This document shows, piece by piece, positions 28,377 to 37,588 of a DNA stretch of 64,000 nucleotides. The notes under the pieces were generated by a model. It made no database searches, was not told where the DNA came from, and saw nothing but the letters and a program-made list of their open reading frames with translations. This DNA comes from JAEWSN01 sp942493335 (GTDB taxonomy: Bacteria > Bacillota > Clostridia > DSM-8532): NCBI GenBank assembly GCA_942493335.1, contig OW818693.1, positions 4,154,001 through 4,218,000 on the forward strand, given 5' to 3'. Position 1 is the stretch's first letter. Each line of letters opens with the position of its first letter. The position numbers were made by a program, and so were the translations under genes.

Positions 28377-28399
28377 GATGTAACCGAAAAGGTTACAAC
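28377..28399 (+). promoter_or_regulatory. Second copy of the Rrf2 operator
   Basis: GATGTAAC-N7-GTTACAAC, matching the autoregulatory palindrome at 15 of 16 half-site positions with the same seven-base spacing. It lies 44 bases before the NAD(P)-binding gene. Confidence 0.75.
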
Positions 28400-28442
28400 A
28401 TATTGTCCATCGGGCGCAAAGACGTCCGGAAAGGAAGGAACC

Positions 28443-29075
28443 ATGAAAATCACATTATTGGGAGCTACGGGGAACATCGGAAGCAGAATCCTCAAGGAGG
28501 CACTGGCACGGGGGCACAAGGTTACGGCCATCGTACGGAATCCGGAAAAGCTGACTTTCGTGAATGAGAACCTGCAGGTCATTCAGGGGGATGCTTTGGA
28601 ACCGGATACGCTCCGGGACGCCCTGAAGTCCGCGGAAGCGGTGATCAGCGCACTGTCCCCCTCGTTTGCGGATCAGGGACCATTTCTTGCGGCAAATCGG
28701 AATCTCATGGCACTGGCCAAGGATGAAAAAACGCTCCGCCTGGTTGTCGTAGGCGGTGCAAGCAGCCTGTATGTGGAGCCCGGCGTACGGTTGTTCGATA
28801 CAGGGGTGATGCCGAAGGAGTGGACGCCCTACTTGAACGCGCATTTTGAAGTACTGGCAGCGTTGAAGGAGTCGGGACTTTCGTGGACGTATTTCAGTCC
28901 GGCAGCCACCATTGAGGCGGGGGAACGAACCGGGAAATATAGGAAAGGCGGGACGGATCTGATCAAGGATGCGGAAGGAAACAGCCGCATTACCTATGAG
29001 GATTACGCCGTCGCGCTGCTGGACGAACTGGAGAAACCCGAGCGGATCGGCATGCAGTTTACCGCGGCCTATTGA
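28443..29075 (+). CDS. NAD(P)-binding oxidoreductase, NmrA/YwnB-like
   Basis: A 210-residue single-domain Rossmann protein. The dinucleotide motif LLGATGNIGSRI is at residues 5-16, followed by AIVRNPEKL (NADP-type recognition), VISALSPS and LVVVGGASSLY, then a C-terminal ITYEDYAVALLDELEKP. These proteins resemble NAD(P)H-binding quinone or flavin reductases, but many lack a tested activity. A shared operator ties it to the Rrf2 regulator just upstream, so it is probably induced by redox or electrophile stress. A hairpin ends the unit. Confidence 0.85.
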   Translation: MKITLLGATGNIGSRILKEALARGHKVTAIVRNPEKLTFVNENLQVIQGDALEPDTLRDALKSAEAVISALSPSFADQGPFLAANRNLMALAKDEKTLRLVVVGGASSLYVEPGVRLFDTGVMPKEWTPYLNAHFEVLAALKESGLSWTYFSPAATIEAGERTGKYRKGGTDLIKDAEGNSRITYEDYAVALLDELEKPERIGMQFTAAY

Positions 29076-29089
29076 CGAATGGATGATAA

Positions 29090-29128
29090 CCTGCCTGAAA
29101 AGCGTGCAATCCGAGCTTTTCAGGCAGG
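29090..29128. terminator. Hairpin between convergent genes
   Basis: A perfect 14-bp stem (29090-29103 with 29115-29128) containing A4 and T4 runs in its arms, between the NAD(P)-binding gene and the convergent Cys-rich gene. Confidence 0.7.
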
Positions 29129-29143
29129 AGTCACAGGTGCCGG

Positions 29144-29677
29144 TCAGATGATTTTCACCCGGATGACGCAGCGGGTGCCGCCTGTTTTGATGCTCTTCAG
29201 CAAGGAAGCCTCCACCGGTCGATCCAGTACATGACCGAACAGACGCTCGGCATAACCAAGTGTGCAGGCGCACCAGGAAGCTGGCAAAGTCTCTGCGGAA
29301 CGTTTGACGAAAGAACAGTAGCATTGCGGATAGGAAAGCAGGAGGTCCTGTCCGTCGGTTTCAAGGCCAACGCCCAAGCCGGCTTCACGGATGCGCCGGG
29401 CAAAGTCGGAAAGGTCGGAGGAAGCGGCATGAAACTTTTTCCACTTCTCCATCGCTTCCAGTGCAGGACCGCAGGCGCACCCCTTTCGAACGGCAAGGGC
29501 TTTCTCCGGTGAAAGACTTTCATCCAGCTCCGTACAGACTTTGTTTGCCCAGGATTGGGCATTCGCGGGGGACGGTGATTTTGCAAGCGGATATGCGGCG
29601 AGAAATCCCTCTGAAAATTCCTGTCCGACTTCCCTCGTGAGGCTTGCATGAAGCCTTTTGGCCTGAGGATTCACCAT
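29144..29677 (-). CDS. Cysteine-rich protein of unknown function (DUF6144-like)
   Basis: A 177-residue soluble protein with at least nine cysteines, several in pairs that could bind metal or a cofactor: GCACGP, QCYCSF and WCACTLGYAERLF. The C-terminal VEASLLKSIKTGGTRCVIRVKI resembles the end of small Cys-rich families of Clostridia; I think of DUF6144 but cannot verify it. AGGAGGGAAGG lies before the ATG. It has its own short unit between two hairpins. No function can be assigned. Confidence 0.7.
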   Translation of the reverse strand: MVNPQAKRLHASLTREVGQEFSEGFLAAYPLAKSPSPANAQSWANKVCTELDESLSPEKALAVRKGCACGPALEAMEKWKKFHAASSDLSDFARRIREAGLGVGLETDGQDLLLSYPQCYCSFVKRSAETLPASWCACTLGYAERLFGHVLDRPVEASLLKSIKTGGTRCVIRVKII

Positions 29678-29749
29678 GATCCTTCCCTCCTGATGGAAAC
29701 GTTTGCTCCGATTTCATGCGACATCCCGCATTTACTGATACCACAATAT

Positions 29750-29787
29750 GTGAAGGAACCTGACAACTGTCTGTCAGGTTCCTTCAC
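29750..29787 (-). terminator. Terminator hairpin after the rhamnosidase gene
   Basis: A perfect 16-bp stem (29750-29765 with 29772-29787) and six-base loop, 45 bases beyond the minus-strand rhamnosidase stop. The T-tract is poor. Confidence 0.65.
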
Positions 29788-29832
29788 AACATTCACAGGT
29801 ACATCCCCTGCATTGGATTCATGGTTTTTCCG

Positions 29833-32460
29833 TCATGACTGGATAACGGCACGGAGACAGTGAATGCCTGAGCCGAGTTTGCGAACGCGCGATCCGCCGT
29901 CTTCAGGCATTTGTCCGAGCGGGAAATGGAAGGTGGCGCTGCCGTTGACCGGGACCGTCAGGGTATAGCTGATGGCGTCCCCAGCTTCCCGGCGCCAGAC
30001 AATGGCAACCTTGCCGAGCGGACTTTCATGCTCCGCTTCCACCCAATCCATGCCGGGTACGGGATTCGGTCGGAAAAATGTGTGCCGGAAGCCGGGCGCA
30101 TCTGGGTCGGGAAGGATACCACCAAGTCCTCGGTAGAACCAGGCGCTGATGTCGCTGAACATATGATGGTTCTGAGACGAGTCGTCGTTCCATGTTTCCC
30201 GCAGTGTGGTGGCTCCTTTGGCCATCCAGTTGCCCCATCCCGGGAAAGTCGGATTCACCGTGATGGCATGGGCGAGATCCGCACGTCCCATGTCATACAG
30301 GACGTGGATGACATATTTCGCGCCGAGGATCCCGCAGTCGATATGCCGATCCGCAGCTTCCACCTGTTCCACCAGACGGTCGAACACCTTGCCGCGCAGG
30401 GAGACGGGAACCATGTTCTGGTACAGGGCACAAGCCAAGGACGTTTGACTGTCGCTCAGCACGGAACCTGTATCGCTGTCGACAAAAGCCTGCATGAACG
30501 CTTCCCGTATCGTGCGGGCCAGGGCCTCGAACCGTTCCGCATCCTCCAGCTTGCCGAGCAGCCGGGCGGTGCGTGCGACGATGTCTGCGTCCACGGCAAA
30601 GTAGGCGGTGTCCGTCACTTTGGTGGGACATTTGTGGTCCTGTGCGTCCCCGACCGGAGGGCACCAGTCTCCCAGTCCGAAATGGACAAGTCCGTTTTCA
30701 GACTGGCCTTCCGCGAATTCGACATATCTCTTCATTCCCTCATACATCCGCTCAAGGATGGCGAGGTCCCCGTCGTAGAGATAAAGGTACCAGGAGATGT
30801 GAAGCATGGCGCTGTCCCAGGCGGGACCGCTGCCCCAGTTGTAGCCCCAGCCGCCGGTCGGAATGATGCCGGGAAGCTGGCCGGAAGGCCGCTGGGCGTC
30901 GAGAAAGTCGCCAAGCCATTTGGCGTAGGCCGTACGCGGATCGTGATTATAGATCACCTGTTCGGCGGATAAACCTGCATCTCCGGTCCAACCATTCTTT
31001 TCGCGATGCGGGCAGTCCGTCGGAATGCCGTGATAGTTCGTGAGGGTCGCTTTTTCCGTCGCCAGCTGAATGGCGTTGATGACGGGATCAGAGCAGCTGA
31101 AACGGCCACGCGGGGGCAGATCCGTGTGGACAACATGTCCCTCGAAATGCGCCACCGTCGGAATACCGGGGAATCCGGTGATCTCCACGTAACGGAATCC
31201 GTGATAGGTGAAGCGGGGTTCCCATTCTTCCATTTCTCCTGTTCCGGCGAAACAATACTTGTCGGTCTGGAATTCCCCTCCCTTGACGAAAGTGTTGATC
31301 TTGGAAGGGTCGATCGTGCCGTTCTCATGAATTTGCTCGGAATAACGGAACACCGTCTCGGTTCCTGCAGGTCCCGCCGCCTTCATGCGAATCCAGCCGG
31401 ACAGGTTTTCTCCCATGTCGCAGATGTAGATGCCAGGTTTCACTTCCTTGACGGAAAGAGGTTTCAGGGTGCGGGTCACGCGAATCGGCGGCATCTGGAA
31501 GGAACGGAGACGCCCGCCCGGAGAACGCACGATGCAGCCGGCAATCCACGCACGATCATCGAACCCCTTCCGGTTCCAACCCGGAACCTCGCAGCGGGCA
31601 TCGTAGAATTCCCCGTTGCGGAGGCCGTCGAAGCGGATGGCGCTGTCGCCCGTTTTCCATGAGGTGTCGCTGACGACGACCGTTTCCGAACCGTCCGCAT
31701 GGATCAGGCGAATCTGAAGCAGGAATTTGGGCTGGTGACGCCAGGGCGCCTGCCGGAAGTCCCAGACTTCAGGGGTGAAGCAATTGTACCAGCCATTTCC
31801 GAGAATCACGCCAAAAGTTGCGGTGCTGGTGTCCTTCCGGACAAGCTCCGTGATATCGTACGAATCGTAGAGCACGGTGGCATCATATCGGGTGAAAGCG
31901 GATCGAAGCACCGTATCGTCAACCTTGTGTCCATTCACGTAAAGCTCATGATAGCCAAGGCCGCAGACATGCGCGCGGGCGGAGACAACCGGGGAGGAAA
32001 TGGGGATTTCCTTCCGAAACAGGGGAGCCGGAATCGGACGATCGATGTCTGTTCCCCCTTTCGGGCTGCCGATCCATTTCCCCTTCCAGTCGGATTCGCA
32101 AAGCAGACCCGCCTCGAAAGCAGCTTCCTCACTCCATGTACCGGGCGTGCCGGTTTCGTCCCAGAGACGGACCTGCCAGCGGATCCTTTCAGAGGAACGC
32201 AAGACGGGTCCTCCATATGGGATCTGCCAGGTCCGGTCGGACAGAACCTTTCCGGAATCCCAGAGAAGTCGGGAAGCGTCGGCTGCGGTCGCCCGGATTT
32301 GCCAGGCGGACTGCATGCGATCCGTCCCGGCACCCTTGGGAACCCAGGAGAGCAGGGCGGGCAGACTGTCCACACCGATGGGATTCACACTGTCATTGCA
32401 TCTCAGGTCGACGGCTGTCAGGGTGTTGCCGGCTGAAGCCGGGGTGGTTGCAAGATTCAT
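29833..32460 (-). CDS. Alpha-L-rhamnosidase, GH78
   Basis: An 875-residue glycoside hydrolase with the GH78 layout: N-terminal beta-sandwich (PALLSWVPKG), Bac_rhamnosid_N domain (FRKEIPISSPVVSARAHVCGLGYHELYVNG, LGNGWYN), concanavalin-like domain and an (alpha/alpha)6 barrel with the acid motif DCPHREKNGWTGDAG and later WYLYLYDGDLAIL and ATTLRETW. It removes terminal alpha-L-rhamnose from rhamnogalacturonan or plant glycosides. There is no signal peptide, so it acts in the cytoplasm on imported oligomers. AGGAGG lies six bases before ATG 32460; the longer frame to 32550 is not used. The 289 bases to the divergent methyltransferase gene presumably hold its promoter. Confidence 0.93.
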   Translation of the reverse strand: MNLATTPASAGNTLTAVDLRCNDSVNPIGVDSLPALLSWVPKGAGTDRMQSAWQIRATAADASRLLWDSGKVLSDRTWQIPYGGPVLRSSERIRWQVRLWDETGTPGTWSEEAAFEAGLLCESDWKGKWIGSPKGGTDIDRPIPAPLFRKEIPISSPVVSARAHVCGLGYHELYVNGHKVDDTVLRSAFTRYDATVLYDSYDITELVRKDTSTATFGVILGNGWYNCFTPEVWDFRQAPWRHQPKFLLQIRLIHADGSETVVVSDTSWKTGDSAIRFDGLRNGEFYDARCEVPGWNRKGFDDRAWIAGCIVRSPGGRLRSFQMPPIRVTRTLKPLSVKEVKPGIYICDMGENLSGWIRMKAAGPAGTETVFRYSEQIHENGTIDPSKINTFVKGGEFQTDKYCFAGTGEMEEWEPRFTYHGFRYVEITGFPGIPTVAHFEGHVVHTDLPPRGRFSCSDPVINAIQLATEKATLTNYHGIPTDCPHREKNGWTGDAGLSAEQVIYNHDPRTAYAKWLGDFLDAQRPSGQLPGIIPTGGWGYNWGSGPAWDSAMLHISWYLYLYDGDLAILERMYEGMKRYVEFAEGQSENGLVHFGLGDWCPPVGDAQDHKCPTKVTDTAYFAVDADIVARTARLLGKLEDAERFEALARTIREAFMQAFVDSDTGSVLSDSQTSLACALYQNMVPVSLRGKVFDRLVEQVEAADRHIDCGILGAKYVIHVLYDMGRADLAHAITVNPTFPGWGNWMAKGATTLRETWNDDSSQNHHMFSDISAWFYRGLGGILPDPDAPGFRHTFFRPNPVPGMDWVEAEHESPLGKVAIVWRREAGDAISYTLTVPVNGSATFHFPLGQMPEDGGSRVRKLGSGIHCLRAVIQS

Positions 32461-32749
32461 GGGGGACCTCCTGCTGCCCGATGACGGGCGAATGCCTGAA
32501 AAGACGGCTGCGTAATGTGCCATCCCCGCGGATTCTATCATCGGTAACATTCGGATGCTATGGGGGTATGCCCTTTTCGCAGGGTGGTTCCGTTTCCTGA
32601 TGGAGTGTTCCTTGTGGCGGGATGAGCTGCGGAACGCCTGCGATCCGTACGTTTTACTTCCTTTTCAGGCTGGTGTGGGATATACTGGCGGAGTAGGCAT
32701 CAGGCCGCCGCGAGACGGTCGTTTGGCAGGACATCGGAGGCACGTCTTC

Positions 32750-33505
32750 ATGGACAGTACAGGGAAATTCACGCACAAAGTTTCTGATTATGTCAAATAC
32801 AGGCCCTCATACCCGGATGGGTTCATCCGGTATCTTTTTGAGGAAGTCGGCTTCTCCGGTGACGCCGCCGTCGCCGATGTCGGTGCGGGAACCGGCATTC
32901 TCACAGCGCGCCTCGCGGAAGAGGTCAAGACTGTTTATGCCATCGAACCCAACCGGAACATGAGGATGGCCTGCATGGAAGCCTGCGGGCGGAACTGCAG
33001 TTTTGTGACCCTCGAAGGAACCGCCGAAGATACTGGCCTTCCGGATGATTCCGTGGATTTTGTCACAGTGGCCCAGGCTTTTCATTGGTTTGACCGGCAT
33101 CGTTCCCAGCAGGAATTCGCCCGCATTCTGAAACCGGACGGGCTGGTCGTTCTGGTATGGAATACAAGGGTGCCGGATGCACCTGTCGTTCTGGCGCTGG
33201 ATGCGGCATGCCGACGGCATTGCCCTGATTTTACCGGTTTTTCCGGTGGGGAGGCCGCCTCCTTTGAAAGGTTCGTATCCATCTTCCGGGATGGCATCTG
33301 TGAAATGCGATCTTTTCCGAACGATCAGATGCTGACCCGGGAAGCGCTCGTTGGCAGCATGCTTTCCTCCTCCTATGCTCCGATGAAGGCAGAAGTTTCG
33401 TTCGATCCGTTTGTGAAGGAACTGGAAAGCATCTTTGACCGGTTTGCAGTCAATGGGCACCTTTTCCTTCCGATGCGTACCTTGAGCTACATCGGCCGCG
33501 TCTGA
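32750..33505 (+). CDS. Class I SAM-dependent methyltransferase
   Basis: 251 residues with a methyltransferase-11-like Rossmann core: motif I VADVGAGTGILTARLAEE, acidic loop AIEPNRNM, motif LEGTAEDTGLPDDSVDFVTVAQAFHWFD, and FARILKPDGLVVLVWNTR. GGAGG at 32736-32740 precedes ATG 32750. The frame is open much further upstream, but that part has no ribosome binding site and no domain. The methyl acceptor is unknown; the AQAFHWFD motif is common in small-molecule methyltransferases. It is not obviously tied to the sugar genes around it. Confidence 0.85.
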   Translation: MDSTGKFTHKVSDYVKYRPSYPDGFIRYLFEEVGFSGDAAVADVGAGTGILTARLAEEVKTVYAIEPNRNMRMACMEACGRNCSFVTLEGTAEDTGLPDDSVDFVTVAQAFHWFDRHRSQQEFARILKPDGLVVLVWNTRVPDAPVVLALDAACRRHCPDFTGFSGGEAASFERFVSIFRDGICEMRSFPNDQMLTREALVGSMLSSSYAPMKAEVSFDPFVKELESIFDRFAVNGHLFLPMRTLSYIGRV

Positions 33506-33616
33506 AGCAAAATGCAGGTGCGCCCTGTTCAGAAACAGGGAAGTAGGATACTATATGTACGGACATACTATCATGACGGACGGCCGATGTTCGGCCCGAC
33601 ACACCAGGAGGGAATC

Positions 33617-34576
33617 ATGAACCGTACAGAAAGAGTGGAGAAGGCCATCACAGCCATGTTGTGCATGCAGCGCCAGTGTTGGGAACATGCGGTGGGTGGC
33701 CGTGCCCTCGTTCATGCAGGAAAACGGGACCTGGCCATCCTCTTTGCCAGGGATTCCGCATTGCGGCAGCGCCCGGACGGACGCCCGGGCATGGTTGAAG
33801 AATGCACGGCCAGCACGGACGCCATTGCGCACACGACGGTGCTTGCATATGGCGTGCGGGAGACCGGGGATCCGAAACTGGTGAAGGCACTGGACGAGAT
33901 GAGGCGATATGCCTATGAAGTGGCTCCCAGGGATGAAGAAGGCACCCTTTATCACGTCATCGATGCACCGCAGTTCTGGTCCGACTGCACATACATGGCA
34001 CCGCCATCCTTTGCCGTGCTCGGCGATTATACCGAAGCCATGAAGCAGTTCCGTGGTGCGAAGAAGGCGCTCTGGGACACGGACCGGCATATGATGCGCC
34101 ACATCTATGACGACGGAAAAAAAGCCTGGATCCGGGACAAGTTCTGGGGCGGGGGCAATGGTTGGACCGCTGCCGGCCTCGCAGAGGTCATCGGCATGCT
34201 GCCAGCCGGAATGGAAGCGGAGAAAGCGGAACTGGTCACCTGGCTGGAGGAAATTCTATCAGGTTGCATCGCATGGCGCAGACCCGACGGCTTGTTCCAC
34301 GATGTCCTTGATGAGCCGGAGTCATTTGTGGAGAGCAACCTTGGTCAAATGCTCGCCTTCGCCATATACTACAGTGTCGCTGGCGGATGGTTGGCGGATT
34401 CCTGGTTGAGCGAGGCCCATGTCATGCGGCTGGCGGCCCTCTCGAAAATCGATGAATATGGTGTGATCCATGGCGCATGCAGTTCGCCGTCCTTTGATCG
34501 GTCAGGCACTTCCACCGAAGCGCAGGCTTTCACGATCATGATGGAAACGGCCGCTGCTCCGTTTGTAACGGACTGA
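33617..34576 (+). CDS. Unsaturated rhamnogalacturonyl hydrolase, GH105 (YteR/YesR-like)
   Basis: A 319-residue (alpha/alpha)6-barrel enzyme. Family features include WSDCTYMAPPSFAVLG with the catalytic Asp, WGGGNGWTAAGLAEVIGMLP, and DGLFHDVLDEPESFVESNLGQMLAFAIYY. It cleaves the unsaturated galacturonyl residue left by rhamnogalacturonan lyases, releasing a product that enters the KDG route. No signal peptide, so it is cytoplasmic. AGGAGGGAA precedes the ATG. It heads a run of same-strand sugar genes (kinase, GntR, dehydrogenase, lactonases). Confidence 0.9.
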   Translation: MNRTERVEKAITAMLCMQRQCWEHAVGGRALVHAGKRDLAILFARDSALRQRPDGRPGMVEECTASTDAIAHTTVLAYGVRETGDPKLVKALDEMRRYAYEVAPRDEEGTLYHVIDAPQFWSDCTYMAPPSFAVLGDYTEAMKQFRGAKKALWDTDRHMMRHIYDDGKKAWIRDKFWGGGNGWTAAGLAEVIGMLPAGMEAEKAELVTWLEEILSGCIAWRRPDGLFHDVLDEPESFVESNLGQMLAFAIYYSVAGGWLADSWLSEAHVMRLAALSKIDEYGVIHGACSSPSFDRSGTSTEAQAFTIMMETAAAPFVTD

Positions 34577-34617
34577 GGAAGGCAAGCGCGATTTCATAAC
34601 AGGAAGGGACAGTGGAG

Positions 34618-35604
34618 ATGGAGCAATTGGACATCATTTGCCTCGGAGAACTGCTGATTGATTTTGTTTCGCTGGATCGGGACATGTCTCTTGCTGGCAG
34701 TTCGGGTTTCAAGAAAGCGCCGGGAGGCGCGCCCGCCAATGTGGCGGCAGGTGTTGCGAGGCTGGGCCTGAAGGCCGGCTTCATCGGAAAAGTAGGGGAT
34801 GACCCGTTTGGCGCCTATCTGAGGAACGTGCTGGATGAGCTTGGGGTGGACACCTCTTTCCTGATGGCGGACCCCGATGCGCGCACCACCCTCTCCTTTG
34901 TCGCGCAGAAAAGCGATGGCGTCAGGGATTGCATGTTCTATCGAAACCCTGGAGCGGACATGCGGCTAAGACCCGATGAGCTGGACGGGAACTACTTCGG
35001 AGGCGCTGCCATCTTCCATTTCGGTTCCATCAGCCTCGGCTGCGAGCCGGTGAAATCCGCCACGCTGCATGCCATCAAACTGGCGCGGGAAAAGGGGGCC
35101 CTGATTTCCTACGATCCGAACCTGCGTCCAAGCCTTTGGCCGGACATGGAAACGGCCCGTCGTGAAATCCTCGCGGCATTTCCGCTTGCGGATATCGTGA
35201 AAATCAGCGAAGAGGAGTACGGCGACATTCTGGGTGTGGATTCGCCGGAAGCCTGTGCGGAAGCCATCCTTGGAATGGGGGCGAAACTTGTTGTCGTCAC
35301 ACTTGGTCCGAATGGCTGCTATTACAGCGACGGGACCCATTCCGGCAGTCTTCCCACCTTCGGGGATGTCACCGTCGTGGAGACGACGGGTGCGGGGGAT
35401 GCCTTTGTGGCGGCCACCCTCAGCGGTATCCGTTCCCGCCTGAAAAATGGAGACCCGGGCGCCTTGCGCGCGGATGATGCGTTTCGGCGGATTCTTTTTT
35501 CCGCCAACGCGGCAGGCTCCCTTGCGACAACGAAACTGGGTGCGATTCCCTCGCTTCCGACGCTGACGGAAGTCGATGCCTTCTTGGCGGATCATTCTTG
35601 CTGA
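34618..35604 (+). CDS. PfkB-family carbohydrate kinase (fructokinase-like)
   Basis: A 328-residue kinase with the signature GGAPANVAAGVARLG (substrate end), YDPNLRPSLW and the catalytic TTGAGDAFVAATLSG. The overall form is closest to fructokinase ScrK. AGGAAGGG at 34601-34608 favours ATG 34618 over the in-frame GTG at 34612. It would phosphorylate a hexose or keto-sugar made by the neighbouring enzymes. Its TGA is followed directly by another ATG in the next frame. Confidence 0.87.
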   Translation: MEQLDIICLGELLIDFVSLDRDMSLAGSSGFKKAPGGAPANVAAGVARLGLKAGFIGKVGDDPFGAYLRNVLDELGVDTSFLMADPDARTTLSFVAQKSDGVRDCMFYRNPGADMRLRPDELDGNYFGGAAIFHFGSISLGCEPVKSATLHAIKLAREKGALISYDPNLRPSLWPDMETARREILAAFPLADIVKISEEEYGDILGVDSPEACAEAILGMGAKLVVVTLGPNGCYYSDGTHSGSLPTFGDVTVVETTGAGDAFVAATLSGIRSRLKNGDPGALRADDAFRRILFSANAAGSLATTKLGAIPSLPTLTEVDAFLADHSC

Positions 35605-35703
35605 ATGCCGTTAACCGAGAGTGGAGAATGCATGCGGAACTCCGTAAAACGTGATCCCATCCATTCCGGAATCCATTGGACCTGTACGGACTGGAGGTGC
35701 CAT

Positions 35704-36459
35704 TTGCCGATAGATCTGCGTGATTTCACCTTGAACAAGGAGATTCCCGTCCCTTTGTACTATCAATTCAAACAACGGCTGATGGAGAAAATCCAGTCCG
35801 GCGAACTCGGAGAGGCGGAATGTCTTCCAACGGAGATGACCTTCGTCACGGAACTCGGCATCAGCCGGTCCACCTTGCGCCAGGCCTTCAACGAGCTGGT
35901 GAACGAAGGGTATCTGTCCCGGGAGAAAGGGAAAGGGACCTTCGTTCGCCGGCCTAAAATCGATGAAGGCTTCTTCCAGCGGTTGGACAGCTTCAATCAT
36001 GAGATGCGGCAGAAGGGGCTGATCCCCGGAACCAGGGTGCTGGCGCTGAGCCGTGTGCCGGGTCGGGCTGATGTATGCGAACGCCTTGGCCTGCCGGAGG
36101 ACGCGCCGCTCATCTATCTGTGCCGCCTGCGCCTGGCCGACAATGAACCGATCGTCTACCTGGAAACCTGGCTCCCCCATGAACCGCTGGCCTCCATCCT
36201 GGAAGAGGATTTTTCCGAATCGTCCCTCTATCAGGTGCTGGAAGAACGGTTCGGCCGCAGGGTGGAGCGTGCGGTCCGGAAAATCGAGGCGGTTGCCGCC
36301 AATTCGAAGGAAGCCGCACTGCTTTGCGTGAAGACCGGCGCACCGGTCTGCCTGGTGCGGTCCACGGCTTATTTGGCCGACGGCACCCCCATCGAGCATT
36401 CGATTGCCCGTTACCGCGGCGATCGAAACCAATTCACCGTGGAATTGATCCGAAAATGA
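35704..36459 (+). CDS. GntR/UTRA-family transcriptional regulator
   Basis: A 251-residue regulator: winged helix with PLYYQFKQRLMEKIQSGELGE and ELGISRSTLRQAFNELVNEGYLSREKGKGTFV, then a UTRA effector domain (LCRLRLADNEPIVYLETWLP). The start is probably TTG at 35704, because GGAGG at 35693-35697 lies six bases before it and the helix then begins at the usual distance. ATG at 35605 or 35632 would add up to 33 residues not seen in the family. UTRA domains usually bind phosphorylated sugars, so it may sense a product of the adjacent kinase and control this cluster. Confidence 0.85.
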   Translation: MPIDLRDFTLNKEIPVPLYYQFKQRLMEKIQSGELGEAECLPTEMTFVTELGISRSTLRQAFNELVNEGYLSREKGKGTFVRRPKIDEGFFQRLDSFNHEMRQKGLIPGTRVLALSRVPGRADVCERLGLPEDAPLIYLCRLRLADNEPIVYLETWLPHEPLASILEEDFSESSLYQVLEERFGRRVERAVRKIEAVAANSKEAALLCVKTGAPVCLVRSTAYLADGTPIEHSIARYRGDRNQFTVELIRK

Positions 36460-36514
36460 GTCATGTCGGAAGAAGACGCCGGATAACGTTTCAAGCGACA
36501 AGAGGAGGTTCCCC

Positions 36515-37558
36515 ATGAGAAGCTTAAGTGTGGACAAGGATGGAAAACTCGCCATTGTGGAAGTCCCGATGCCGACCTTCGACAGCTGCAAAGCCCTGGT
36601 GAAGGTCGAGGCCTGTGGTGTCTGCAACGGCACCGACATCAAGCTGGTGCACCGCAACTTCAAAAACTGGAACGATTATCCGGCCCTGCTCGGGCATGAA
36701 GCTGTCGGCCGCGTGCTGGAAAAGGGAAGCGATGTTACGGCGTTTGATGTGGGGGACCTTGTCATGCTGCCGTTTGTCGACGGACCCACCGGCGGATATC
36801 ATTCCGCCTGGGGCGGGTATTCCGAATATGCGGTTGTCGGAGACTGGAAAGCCATGGAACGGAAGGGGCGCGGACCTGGAACCCCTGGTTTTTCTGAAGG
36901 CCATTATGCGCAGACGAGGATCCCGTCTGATTTCGATCCGGTCGGCGCGACGATGATCGTGACGTTCCGGGAAGTGCTGAGCGCCATGAAGCGCTTCGGC
37001 ATGAAGGAAAACCAGAGTATCGTGGTCATTGGGGCGGGACCGGTCGGCCTTTGCTTCACCAAGTTCGCGAAGCTGCTGGGAATGGGTCCCGTCTTCGCTT
37101 TTGACATCGTGGACGCAAAAGTGGCCGATGCCGCGGCCATGGGAGCGGATTACGCGTTCAACAGCCTTTCGACGGAGATGAAGTCCGCCGTTCGCAATGT
37201 CTGTCCGGACGGGGTCGATTATGTGGTGGATGCCGTGGGAATCAATGCCCTCATCAATCAGGCGATGGAACTGGTGAAGTACAATGGGAAAATCTGCTGC
37301 TATGGCATCTCGCCCAAACTCGACATGCAGCTGGACTGGAGCAAGGCCCCCTACAACTGGACCCTTCAGTTCATCCAGTGGCCGCTGAAGATCGAAGAGC
37401 TCGAAGCCCACACCCAGGTCATCAACTGGATGGAGGCGGGTGTGCTGAACGCGGACGACTTCATCTCGGATGTCCTTGAATTTGAGGACATTCTGGAAGC
37501 GTTCCGCATGATCGAGGAAAAACGGACAGGCAAGAAAACGGTCATCCGGTTCAAGTGA
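36515..37558 (+). CDS. Medium-chain alcohol dehydrogenase, sugar/polyol type
   Basis: A 347-residue MDR-family protein. The catalytic-zinc positions are present (Cys37 in CGVCNGTD and His61 in LGHEAVGRV), and the Rossmann motif is VVIGAGPVGLCFTKFAKLLGMG. The four-cysteine structural zinc loop is absent; a stretch with GTPGFSEGHYAQ takes its place. This matches sorbitol/L-idonate/galactitol-type or glucose-dehydrogenase-like branches. In this cluster it would oxidise a sugar or sugar alcohol, giving a lactone or ketose for the downstream enzymes. AAGAGGAGG precedes the ATG. Confidence 0.87.
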   Translation: MRSLSVDKDGKLAIVEVPMPTFDSCKALVKVEACGVCNGTDIKLVHRNFKNWNDYPALLGHEAVGRVLEKGSDVTAFDVGDLVMLPFVDGPTGGYHSAWGGYSEYAVVGDWKAMERKGRGPGTPGFSEGHYAQTRIPSDFDPVGATMIVTFREVLSAMKRFGMKENQSIVVIGAGPVGLCFTKFAKLLGMGPVFAFDIVDAKVADAAAMGADYAFNSLSTEMKSAVRNVCPDGVDYVVDAVGINALINQAMELVKYNGKICCYGISPKLDMQLDWSKAPYNWTLQFIQWPLKIEELEAHTQVINWMEAGVLNADDFISDVLEFEDILEAFRMIEEKRTGKKTVIRFK

Positions 37559-37588
37559 GTCCGGCACGAAGCCGGAGAGGAGTCTATC

